64,000 nucleotides of DNA, taken from positions 636,202 to 700,201 of the forward strand of contig VZSF01009849.1 in the NCBI GenBank assembly GCA_013398295.1. The letters run 5' to 3'. The translations under genes were made by a program, and so were the position numbers. This stretch comes from Chionis minor. Lineage: Eukaryota; Chordata; Aves; Charadriiformes; Chionididae. Positions 1 through 58,095 of the stretch are shown in pieces. The notes under the pieces are model-generated. The model did not search any database. It saw only the letters and a program-made list of their open reading frames with translations, and was not told the origin of the DNA. The stretch's first letter is position 1. Each line of letters starts with the position of its first letter.

Positions 1-189
1 TGTTAGAACCCCTGCCTTTTTTTTTTTTTTTTTTTCTTTTTTTTTTTTATATAAAACTATTTCTGTTCTTTAGGAAAGAACTTTATACAAAGAAAATATA
101 TTGTGAAATATCTTCAGAAGTTTCCTTGAAGAGGAGAGTCATCTCAGCCTAAAATAAAAAATAAAAAAAAAAAGGCAGAGAGAAAAGAG
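1..189. other. Region past the DCAF1 3' end, T-rich and A-rich tracts
   Basis: It holds a broken poly-T run at about 17-48 and an A-rich run at about 150-174. I see no coding sequence. Human synteny as remembered would put RBM15B beyond this edge, but nothing of it is visible. Confidence 0.5.
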
Positions 190-402
190 GCCTAACCCCA
201 GGTCTCTTTATTGTACAGCCTCAGACTCAGCCACGAGCCTCAAACGGACTCAAACCAAGACAGCGGATGGGCTGGAGTTCCTCAGGTTTTCCCAGGAGAA
301 AAAAAGGTTGGGGTGCTGAGAATCGGTTTCCAATTTGGTCTCCGGTCTTCTGCTGGGAAGGGAGCGTCTCCTCCTGCCAACACCCCACCGGGCAGTCACT
401 CC
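190..402 (-). other. DCAF1: DCAF1 3' untranslated region
   Basis: About 210 nt follow the TGA before an AATAAA hexamer and expected cleavage at about 180-197. The end is inferred from the signal, not from transcript data, so a longer form using a later signal is possible. Confidence 0.55.
207..212 (-). terminator. Poly(A) signal AATAAA for DCAF1
   Basis: On the minus strand this reads AATAAA. It lies about 190 nt after the DCAF1 stop codon and is followed 10-60 nt on by a T-rich stretch (plus-strand poly-A at about 150-174), the usual downstream element. Confidence 0.6.
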
Positions 403-48449
<48,047 letters not shown>

Positions 48450-49532
48450 GGCTTAGCCTAAGGCAGAGGTAATAAGCAGAAAAACCCCAATAAATAAATA
48501 AATAAAAATCCCACATTGAAATAACCTATATCCAAGATTACAAGTCATTGGGAAGAGGCAAGTAAATACTCAACAACAAGGAGTGAGAAAGAGAAGATTA
48601 AGTGACAGAATACTGCTGGACTTCATTTTAATAGTTGGAAGCTGCTTTTTGTCCTTTGCCTGAAGAATAAAGAACATACACACACTTTGAACGCAAGTCT
48701 TAACTGGTGTATGACAACTCTGACCATGATGGGAAGTATGCACACTTAACCACAAGTGTGTTCAGTACTGAAGCTTTTTAAAACTCTACCTCAATTCCGT
48801 GAGCAGACCTGAGTTAGTCCTTTGCTGTTGCTCAGGGATTTACTCAAGAAACAACAAAACTAGGGTAGCAAGATTATGATCAGTGTCCAGTTTAACACCC
48901 TCCAGACAGCAGTGAAAGTGCCAAGAATCACAGTAGCTCCACACTGCCAAGGAGGCTGAAAGGAGCAGCTCTGAGCAACTGCGGGCAGTGGAAGGAGCAC
49001 CAAAAGAGCAGTAGCTGGGAAACAGAGCAGGTCACCACATCACTACTTCTTCAAGGCTTCCAAAAACAGTCAGGGGCTCTCGTAAGAAGGAAAAGTGGTC
49101 ACAGGAGGCTGCACTGGAGCAACTACTTCAGGTTTATCAGCCTTTACTTACAAGACAGCAGCTGAGAGAAGATTTATCTCCCCTTTCCCAAAACTGAGAT
49201 CACCCTACAGTACTGAGTGACTTGTAAAGGTACCATTTAATGAAGGGAACTATCACTCTAGGTTCTGTTTAAGCCTCTAAACTTCCATGTGTCAATTTCT
49301 GTCAATCTGATAACAATCTACTAGAAATATTAACAGACCAAACTAGAACACAATCTGTCTCAAAACACTGCCATGCCCTTATTTTCCAACCTGACAGACT
49401 GCGATTGCTGTGAAGAGTTGTAGCTTCTGGAGGAAGGAACACCCAACCCTAATTCATAAATTGATCTTGTATTGGAGATGGGGGAGGGGGGGAGAAAAGA
49501 AATTCCTTCACATCCAAAAAAGTACAAAAATT

Positions 49533-49615
49533 TCCAGCAATACCTGCAACAGGTCAACAAAGTTCCAGTCAGGAGGACCACAGGAACTGCTCACATTGCT
49601 CTCTGGGACACCCAG
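49533..49615. repeat. 83-bp direct repeat, copy 1
   Basis: The 83 bp starting TCCAGCAATACCTGCAAC and ending GGGACACCCAG are identical to 50697-50779. In this copy the right end runs into a perfect 10-bp inverted repeat with a 3-nt loop (49598-49607 with 49611-49620). No target duplication or poly-A tail is visible. Confidence 0.9.
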
Positions 49616-50696
49616 AGAGCATTTCATAAGCTATAACGTGGCCCATATCCATCTGCCATGAGATTAAATACCTGTTTGTCAGCACTGATCCAGAGAAAGA
49701 ACTTTCCAAAACAATGGTAAATACAGCTATGTTTAAGACAGTGACATACACGTCAACTCCTGACATACATTGTTCAGGAATCAGTCAAAGGACAGACTAT
49801 AAAGGGAGTCATAGGTCAACACAGATTACGTAAATTCATTCTGAAATACACTGTATGTTTAACTGAGTGCTGGATACCTCTAATTTGCTTAAAACCTTTT
49901 CTCATTCAGGGAATGGATGAAAAACCCTACAGCTCTACCTCCCGTCTCAGAGGTGCTTCCGAATTTAGTGTATTGTGGCTGGTTAGTTAAACAGGAAACA
50001 AGCGAAGACTACCTGGCTGAAGGTGAAACTGGCAGAAACAGCCCAAAAATCATCACACAAAGACTAGGGAAAAATAAACCTGTGACTACAAGACACCCAG
50101 TCTGAAGAACACCATTTTGATAAGTGCTACATGAAATGAGCGCAAGCTAACAAAAAACCTACCTAAGCATAAAGGAAGATGATGTTTTCTAAATGACAAG
50201 TAATTATGATTTTATCTAGAACATTCATTATTCATCCATCACAGAACTAGACTGGGAAATTTGATGCAAATGCATAAATTGCTGTGGAAAAAAACACCAC
50301 CTAAATGCAGGCAACAAAACATAATGAGATTGTACACACACACACACCCCTCCCCCCAAAACACCTTTGGAAAGGAAAACTATTCCAAGCTCATAAAGCT
50401 CCATTCCCTTTTTCATTAACTGAACAACACTTGCCAGCAGCACTTCTGAGCTTTTAAATATCACAGATAAACATTCAGACAAAGCTACTCTGAGCCTCTG
50501 AACGCAAGTGCTGTAACGGTATCTGCATTCGACCATTTCAGACATCCCCACAGTCCCTCTATGACCAACGGATGCAGAAAAAAGTGCCTTGTGACCCCAG
50601 AGCTTGTCTAAGGCCTCTGCGGGCTCTACTGCAATCTGAAGAGTAGCTTACTTCCCCTAACAACCCTTAATTATTCCAGCTAGAAAATAAGAATGG

Positions 50697-50779
50697 TCCA
50701 GCAATACCTGCAACAGGTCAACAAAGTTCCAGTCAGGAGGACCACAGGAACTGCTCACATTGCTCTCTGGGACACCCAG
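50697..50779. repeat. 83-bp direct repeat, copy 2
   Basis: Identical to 49533-49615, 1,164 bp away in the same orientation. Here the hairpin is incomplete: identity stops five bases into its second arm. Confidence 0.9.
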
Positions 50780-53550
50780 TGCAAAAACATAACAAAATAA
50801 AACCAGAAAAATCCCAGCTGACCCTAAAACCAGAGTACTACCTCACTTAAAACACGTTATGGATCTAAATAACTGGTGCTGACACAGAATTATTTTCCTG
50901 AAATCAAGTTAAAACATAAAAATGCCACGCTTTCTATAGGTACACAGCAATAAAATTAAATGTCTCTCCAAGGCATCTCATCTATTCTGCACGCTTATCC
51001 CTCCCCCAACCTATTCAAATAAATTTTACTACTTTACATGGCACCGCAAAGAGCAGCAACAACAAAAGTCACTTCAAAGCATCTGCTTCCACAGTTCTCA
51101 TATTAATGCATGTAAGCAGTCAAACATGGATGGATGGAATGTCATGGCAGATGAATGACTTTTTAACTGCAAGAACCAAAGCTATTCCTACCACGCTTAC
51201 TTTTTTCAAGGTTTCCATCTTAAAGCAAATAACTCTGCAGACAGGATAAGATCATAAGTGGTATGAACTAAACTGTAACTGTCAGACATATACCCAGCCT
51301 GCTGGAAAGGCAGGCCTGTGAGAGCCACTCTGACTTCCACTATTTCCCTTGGACAAGCTGGTGAATAAATTCAATCTTAAATTGCTCTACAGGAACTAGC
51401 AGAACAGGGAGCAGCTGTCTCACTGTGGATTTAAATCCAGGGGGGAATACTTTTTTTTTTAATAAGTTTTGAAAATCATGGCCTACTACAATTTCGATTA
51501 TAGTATCTAATAAGCTAAGGAATGGAATATTTTTTCCCAAGCATTGCCCAAATATCATATTTAGAATCATGGTATATGGTATAAACAAAACATAAAGCAC
51601 TTACTCAAAGGATTTGACTTTGAAAGACAAATCTTTAAAACCTTAACTATCGCTCACTGGGAACACTCCCACTGAAGATCCACACACGCATGTTTCAGCA
51701 CACAGTGGTGCACGCAGTATTGCTTTAATATTCAACACTACTTAGTATTCCAATATCACAGCAAAGGTTCTGCCAGCATTTTACTCTCCTGAACTCGGAC
51801 GTAAAAATTTGACAGAAAAAGAAAACCCAAGGAAGTATTCAGACACAGATACCTAGAAGTCCTCACGTGTTTTTGAAATCTCGGACACCTTACTGCTTGC
51901 ATCACTTAGTCAGACACCTCCAAACAACAAAGAAACACAAGTCCCGCTGACCTCTAACTGCAAACCTCGATAAGTGCATGGCGCAGTTCAGGCAGTTCAG
52001 CTTCACCCTTTCATTCCGCCACATATTTGCACGTCACATCAACTGCAACACTACTACAGGTCATTCACTTATGGATTTTGTGTTGTGCTCATGAAAAGGA
52101 TTATGAGGTTCCAAACACACAGACTTCAATACAGATATGCACTTTAAAGTATGAAACCTCTTCAGTGAAAACATATCTATTTGTAACATCTGAAATCCAA
52201 CGATTTGGTTACTTGGGAAACAAGCGCATAATCCATACCTCAGTAATTTAAATAATGAAACAAAAACAAAACTCATACCTTAGGGAAAAAAAAATAATCA
52301 ATTTTGATCAACTTTGCAGGAAGATCACACATTTAAATTCATATGTGGGCAAAAATTACAAGAGGATTTGCACATCCACATGTATAGAGCCAACTCAAAT
52401 CCTACTAACTACACTTTGACCAAGTTTAATAATGATATTTTCATATTGTTCTTAAACATGACTCTAAGTATAGCCGAGGACATAACGTAGATGAGAAGTC
52501 TAACGCAATAGTATAAACCCGTATGGGAAAATTAAGAGCTCATGAGTTAGAATCTAGTTAAACACATCACAAGCAGATCAGCAAACCTGCATGTTCTTCC
52601 ATATTTGTGTTTTAACACAAAGAATTATTAACTACTAAAAAAAAGTCCATCTCATCACAGTTATTCTTTAAATGGATGAGATACGGGACAGCTATTTGCC
52701 TAAACCTGTTGAGTTCGAAACAACCATGCCAAAGTTAATGCTGAAGCATAATGAACTGTCAACACCGAAGTTCACCTGTGGAAGAAAGCGTGCCACAAAC
52801 TAACAAAATCTTCACAGCCTACAGAAAATAAAATCGTGTTTTGGTATCATACATGAGCGAAGCTCTGAGGGAAGCCCTTGTTTGTTCAGCTTCCCACATT
52901 AACCCCTCACAGAACTCCAATTTGTCGGTTACTACAGAACGCATTCCTAACATTGCTTTAAATATTTGTTTAAAAAGTCATCCTTTTTTTTTTTTTTTTT
53001 TTACAGTTGGAGTATTTTTAAGGACAAGGAAAACCACGAAGGTACTTAGTTTCCTGGAATTTCTGCTTTTACGAAATAAACCTGGAATTACGTGCTCAAC
53101 TGCCAGGACAAACAAGCACAAAAAAAACCACCCCGCAACAAAACAGGAACAATCTTCTGCTGTTTACAGAGGTGGGTGCAAACCCAAACCGCTCCGTTCC
53201 AACACGCCTTCCGCCTCGCCGGGCGGGAGGGCCAGCCGGGCGCCCTACCTCCCCGAGGAGCAGGGACACCCGCTCTCCCGGCGCGGCGCCTGACAGCTCC
53301 GGCGGGCTCTCGCCCGGCCGCGCTCCCCTCGGCGCCAGGACACAACGGGAGGAACGGCCGGCGCTGCCCGTTCCAACCGAAGGTTTAAAGGTTAATGAAG
53401 GGGGAAGGCGGGGGGAGGACGACGGGGGACGGACCCCCGTAAGCCGCAGACCCTCCCTTCCCGAGCGGGCCCGCGGAGCCCCGCCGCAGGAGGAAGAAGA
53501 GCCCCGCAGGCGGGGGCGGGCCGGCCGCCGGAGGACCGGGGGCGGGCGGG

Positions 53551-53583
53551 GCCGGCGAGGCGCAGGGCCGGCGAGGCGCAGGN
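53551..53583. repeat. 16-bp tandem duplication ending at a single N
   Basis: GCCGGCGAGGCGCAGG is present twice (53551-53566, 53567-53582), then a lone N at 53583. Confidence 0.85.
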
Positions 53584-53700
53584 TGTCCGATGCCCCGCTG
53601 GGTCGCCGCCGCTGCCCCCGGCCCCTGCGCTCGGCCCCGCACACCCCGCGGCGGCCGCGATTGCTATGGCGGGCACAAACTTTTCGCGTCACCACGCTGC

Positions 53701-53921
53701 GGGGGGGGGGGGGGNNNNNNNNNNNNNNNNNNNNNNNNNNNNNNNNNNNNNNNNNNNNNNNNNNNNNNNNNNNNNNNNNNNNNNNNNNNNNNNNNNNNNN
53801 NNNNNNNNNNNNNNNNNNNNNNNNNNNNNNNNNNNNNNNNNNNNNNNNNNNNNNNNNNNNNNNNNNNNNNNNNNNNNNNNNNNNNNNNNNNNNNNNNNNN
53901 NNNNNNNNNNNNNNNNNNNNN
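53701..53921. other. G14 run followed by assembly gap of 207 N
   Basis: Fourteen G bases (53701-53714) lead directly into N at 53715-53921. The gap sits in the CpG island. Frames translated across it are meaningless. Confidence 0.98.
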
Positions 53922-54018
53922 ACGGCGCGCGAGGCGGTGTCGGCAGCAGGCGGAGGCGGCCGGGCCCGGCGCTGGGCATGCCGGGAAAGGGAGTTCGCGC
54001 AGGTGGGGTTGAGTCCTT

Positions 54019-54029
54019 TGCGCATGCGC
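54019..54029. promoter_or_regulatory. NRF1-type palindromic site
   Basis: TGCGCATGCGC is a full match to the NRF1 consensus, common in CpG-island promoters. Confidence 0.7.
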
Positions 54030-54040
54030 CGCGGGGGACG

Positions 54041-54054
54041 CTGGGAGTTGTAGT
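54041..54054 (-). promoter_or_regulatory. ZNF143-type site
   Basis: On the minus strand it reads ACTACAACTCCCAG, the typical ZNF143/SBS core found near start sites. Confidence 0.7.
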
Positions 54055-54065
54055 TCTCCGCAAGC

Positions 54066-54075
54066 GCCGCCATTG
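54066..54075 (-). promoter_or_regulatory. YY1-like site
   Basis: On the minus strand it reads CAATGGCGGC, close to CAAGATGGCGGC. YY1 sites often lie just after the start site in the sense direction, which fits a DCAF1 start near 54,080. This is inference. Confidence 0.45.
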
Positions 54076-54126
54076 CGGGCTGGCCCGGAGCAGCGCGGCT
54101 GCGGCGGCTCGTAGGCGAAGGGTTTT

Positions 54127-54184
54127 GTGGGTTTTTTTTCTTTCTCTCTCTCTCTCTCTTTTTTTTTTTTTTTTTTTTCCCCCC
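54127..54184 (+). repeat. CT microsatellite with poly-T and C run
   Basis: A pyrimidine-only stretch: T run, (CT)n at about 54140-54159, T run, then C run. It lies just upstream of the inferred DCAF1 start. Confidence 0.9.
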
Positions 54185-55907
54185 GGGAGACAGGCGGGCT
54201 ATTTACTCTGCTTTTTCCAGGCTGGCAATGAGGAGCCACAGAGCAGCAGCTGCTGGCCTCGATAGCCAGGTGTGTGCCCCGATAGCGGCGGGCAGGCCGC
54301 CATCCCCGCCCCCGGCCCCCGCGCGCACCGTCCCCAGCTCTGTCTTTTTCTTCCTTCCTCACGCCAAGGCTGAGTGTTCACTTGCACCGTGTTCACCTGC
54401 TTAACGTTACTTCCCAGCAGCCGGCGGGGGGTTTTGGTGAGAGGGTGGCTTGATGACGAGCATGCCTGCCTTCACCCCCTCTCCACAGCGCTTTCTCCTC
54501 TTCTTATCTGCCAGGCAGGAACATCATCCTATTTCTTCCCAGCTAAACAGGGACAGTTTGGGGCAGTGGCAGCCAAACCCCACAGCGGTGCGCAACATCC
54601 ACCTCTGCTCCAGGCCATGCCCAGCAGCGGGAAGCGGAGATCGGACTGAAGCGTTTCTCAGGCTCTCCTGGGCCTCCAGGGCGAGCTCCTCTTCCCACAT
54701 CCCCACCCTTCCTCCTGGCTGCCAGAGCTCATCCTCTCCCTGGTCCTTTCCTCTTGACACCCTGCGGGAGACAATACGTGCATGCATGCACTGAGAGAAG
54801 AACCTGTGTGCGGAGAAACCCTTCAGCATCGCATGGCCCCATCCCTGTTCACTTTCCACATGCAAAGTCTTCCGTTCCTCTGGGATTTATTTTCCTTGTC
54901 TGTGGGCTCTGCAGTGGGAGTAGTCCAGGTCTTTGCGGCACGCTATATACTTTTACAATGGTAATAAGTTGTTATTCTGCACTGTCCCTTGCCCCCAGCA
55001 TATTAAGTTACCCATGGAGAAGATCTACATGCTCTCAGCAAGGTTATGGCTTCTTGAGGGCGAGGAAGACCTAGAAGGGTACACTTCTCCCCCACACCTG
55101 GTTAGAGAATCAAAGCTACTAGACCTGCCTGCAGCATTATTGTCCAAGGAAGAGCAGCACATCCACAGCTGCACCTTCTTCTCCCCCTGCAAGGCACCTG
55201 GCAGCCTGTAGGCCAGTCACAGAGCTGTGTAGGAGGAGGTCGCAGAGGTTAGTGCTCCCATCTTCTCATCACCTAAGTTCAAAGGGCTCAGAGGAAAATT
55301 AACGTTCCCAGTTCCTGCCACTCCTGTGGGTGCACTGGAGATAGGGTCACTTCTTAGAGTGGGGTTCAGTCCCCAGGCTCACCTGAGCAGGTAAGGAGGC
55401 TTGGAGCCTGCCGCTTCTTCGCCAGAGCCTGGTACGTTGTCAGAGTAGGACACCTTCCAGCTACCCCCTCGCAGCTCTGCCACAGCTTCCTATACAACCT
55501 GCCTGAAGCACTCAGGCCTCCAGCTCTTGCATTTCCAGGCCTCAGCAGGTATTTGGGAAGGACTCAGTCTAACAGCCTTGTTCCCCACAGGGCAGGCGAG
55601 AGTCCTACTGGCTCAATTTGCAGGGCCAAGACAGTATGAGCTTCTCCTTTCTCTTGGCTTCTCTCTAAAAGCAATGAAACCCCAGCTTGCGCTATAGTCC
55701 TCTAGTAATTGCCCAGGTACTAGAAGAAGTTCTTCTCTTAAAAAGAATGAAAGAGAATAAATCAGGGTCCTCCCTCTCAGGGAAGGGCTTCATAAGCGCT
55801 GGCACCGTTCCCAGCTGAGATTCTTCCTGCCCCCCCCAGTGTCCACATTAACCACCCTTCTTACACAGCAACTGGATAAACCCCTGCCCCAGGCAGTGTT
55901 TTACTTA
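54185..55907. other. Intergenic region, no gene recognised
   Basis: Moderately GC-rich sequence upstream of DCAF1. Several plus-strand frames (54374-55211) lack any known domain and show no consistent splice structure. I see no tRNA or mobile element here. Confidence 0.6.
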
Positions 55908-55920
55908 CAATATTTGGCTG

Positions 55921-56430
55921 GGTTGTGGTTTAACCCCAGCCAGCAGCCAGGACCACACAGCCGCTTGCACGGTTCTCCCTCTTCCCCCAGAAGTGCAGGG
56001 AGAAGAGGGAGAAAAGGAGAGGAAAGGAAAGGGAAGAAAACCCTCCTGGGTTGAAATAAAGATGGTTTAATAGAACAATAACAGAAAAGGAAAAGTAACA
56101 ATAAAAAAGAATATACAAGGCAACAGTCGCTCTCACCACCCAGTAAACTGGTGAATTGGCACCACCCTGAGCAGCGATTGAGTACTCCTGCCCCTCCGGC
56201 TAATCCCATTTCTATACCGAGCATGATGTCCATGGTACAGAGTATTCCATTGGCCATTCCATCATTTGGTCTATGCTCCTTATCAGCTTCTAGGGGAAGC
56301 TGAAAAAAGTCCTTGAAAAATATAAATGCCACCTGTTAACAGGTAAAACAATATGCATATTCATACCAAATCTGAAACACGGCAACCACTAGAAAAAAAA
56401 ATTAATTCTATCCCAGCTGAAACGAGGACA
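55921..56430 (-). mobile_element. ERVL-like solo LTR (first, redundant copy)
   Basis: On the minus strand it starts TGTCCTCGTTTCAGCTGGGA and ends near GGTTAAACCACAACC, the same family as the LTR at 38359-38891. An ATTAAA signal lies at 56071-56066. The flanks GGCTG (55916-55920) and GACTG (56431-56435) may be a 5-bp target duplication with one change. The terminal base pair CA appears mutated to CC. No internal viral sequence is present. Confidence 0.75.
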
Positions 56431-56521
56431 GACTGTGAAGTCTTGATTAACTAGAGAATAACGACTGCAGCAGTGAGAATCCTGCAGCAGAAATCCTCGA
56501 GCACTGGGTGTAGTGAGTGAN

Positions 56522-56678
56522 TGCTCCTTATCAGCTTCTAGGGGAAGCTGAAAAAAGTCCTTGAAAAATATAAATGCCACCTGTTAACAGGTAAAACAAT
56601 ATGCATATTCATACCAAATCTGAAACACGGCAACCACTAGAAAAAAAAATTAATTCTATCCCAGCTGAAACGAGGACA
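56522..56678 (-). mobile_element. ERVL-like LTR fragment at a contig end
   Basis: Identical to 56274-56430, so it holds only the first 157 bp of the LTR. It begins right after the N at 56521, so the cut is a contig end rather than a biological truncation. Confidence 0.85.
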
Positions 56679-58095
56679 GACTGTGAAGTCTTGATTAACT
56701 AGAGAATAACGACTGCAGCAGTGAGAATCCTGCAGCAGAAATCCTCGAGCACTGGGTGTAGTGAGTGAGCCCCCACCCTCACACCAACGCTTTGCTTTAA
56801 TAGTGCAATCGAAGGGAAAAAAAAAACCAAAAAAACCCAAACCCAACCAAACAAAACATTGCTGTGGATTTCAGAGCAATAAAAACAAGAAGCCAGCAGT
56901 AACCTTGCACCTCTTGTGCTGTGGGATCTTGTGGCTGAGAGGTGGCAGAGAGATAGGCCTGTGGTGCGCGAGGAGGGTAAGGTTCACCTCTGTGTGTTCA
57001 CCTCCACGGGCAGCGGAGCCAGAAAAACAACATACTCGCATGCGATGGTCAACTGACAGCAACGGTGACTTAAGGCTGAATCAAAGTTTGAACTTCCTTG
57101 AACAAAATAACCACTTCTCTTCTCTCCATTGCTGTCATATCCCAGATCACCTCACAATACTGTGGCAAGACCAGCGATTTACATGGAGAAGATAAAATCA
57201 CTTCACCAGGCTCTAGTATAGCTTCTAGACTTAAGGACGATTAATTGTAGAATTGAGGGAGGAACGGCACTGGTAAGAGAACCCAGGGAGACACAAGCTG
57301 TCTTTCCAGAGGCTGCCTCGAGTGGAAGTACGCGGCTGGGATGCCTCACCCGCTCAGAGCTGCTGACAAAGGTGGAGCGCCCCAGACCCAGCTTCCAGGC
57401 AGCAGCTTCATCTCCCTGCCTGAACACACCTTTGCTCTGAGACTGAGGAAAAAAAAGGTTTGTGATCAGGAAGGTCGCAACATTCAGAGAGACTCCTCCC
57501 CGGGGGCTACCCTGCAAGGAGAGGATGAACCCTTTAGGCTTTCAGGAGAGTTAATTGCTTACCTTGACCTCTAACACAGATCTACACTGACAAAGTTTAT
57601 TGACTTCCTACACCTCACCTTTCATTAATTGCCCCATCTGCTTGTGGGAGCCAGTTTCTCATTGACCGTGTTTCTACTTGCAATTGAGTTTCTGTTGTAG
57701 GGTAGCTGAGACAGTAACTTACTGACTTAGCAGCTACCAACCTCTGCAGCACAATTTTGCTGCATGAGTCATAGCAGGTGAGTAGTAAGTCCAGTAATAC
57801 AGTTCAGTCCCTTCTCAGCACTGGTGTGTATGCAGCACTGCTGCTGCAGCTACACACAGCACCCAGCTGGATTCCCTGGCAGCGTCTAGGGAAGGGTACA
57901 ATGCCAGGAACCAAACTTTTGGGAGGGTCTGAACCTGCCCTGCGAAGATGCTTGTGAACCGAAGGATGTTTCTTTACAACTCCCATGCCCCAGGGGACTG
58001 CAAAAACCAGGTGGGAGGTCAGACGTCTGGGGAGCTGCACCTGGGAATGGAGGACATTTTCCAGGAGCGCAGCGGAGGTCAGTCTGCCCGCACAN

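Larger units (their letters stand above)
48458..53240 (-). other. DCAF1: DCAF1 intron 1 (upstream limit uncertain)
   Basis: It ends at the TTAG acceptor before exon 2. Its start is not fixed because exon 1 was not resolved; a candidate donor CGGGGAG|GTAGGG sits at about 53249-53248 on the minus strand. Inside are the two copies of an 83-bp direct repeat, a CA run at 50334-50347 and a poly-T run at about 52984-53002. Confidence 0.6.
53220..54110. promoter_or_regulatory. CpG-island promoter of DCAF1
   Basis: This is the only long GC- and CpG-rich stretch in the window, and it lies upstream of the first coding exon. Motifs at 54019-54075 (NRF1, ZNF143, YY1-like) point to a housekeeping promoter. 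Exon 1 and the start site should lie here, but a 207-N gap prevents placing them. The island might also drive a divergent plus-strand transcript; no exon of one was found. Confidence 0.8.
55908..58094. repeat. Redundant assembly segment (two pieces joined by single N)
   Basis: Piece 55908-56520 equals 58096-58708 (offset 2188). Piece 56522-58094 equals 58462-60034 (offset 1940). Lone Ns stand exactly at 56521 and 58095. The 247 bp at 56274-56520 recur at 56522-56768. The copies look identical by eye. This is best read as unmerged overlapping contig ends; the single underlying locus is 58096-60034. Confidence 0.9.

Noticed and set aside
150..174. Plus-strand AATAAA as the end of a convergent gene
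   Set aside because: It lies in a plain A-rich run and no plus-strand coding sequence precedes it in the window.
53096..54362. Long frames of up to 325 codons over the CpG island
   Set aside because: They are long only because the N gap contains no stops and GC-rich DNA has few.
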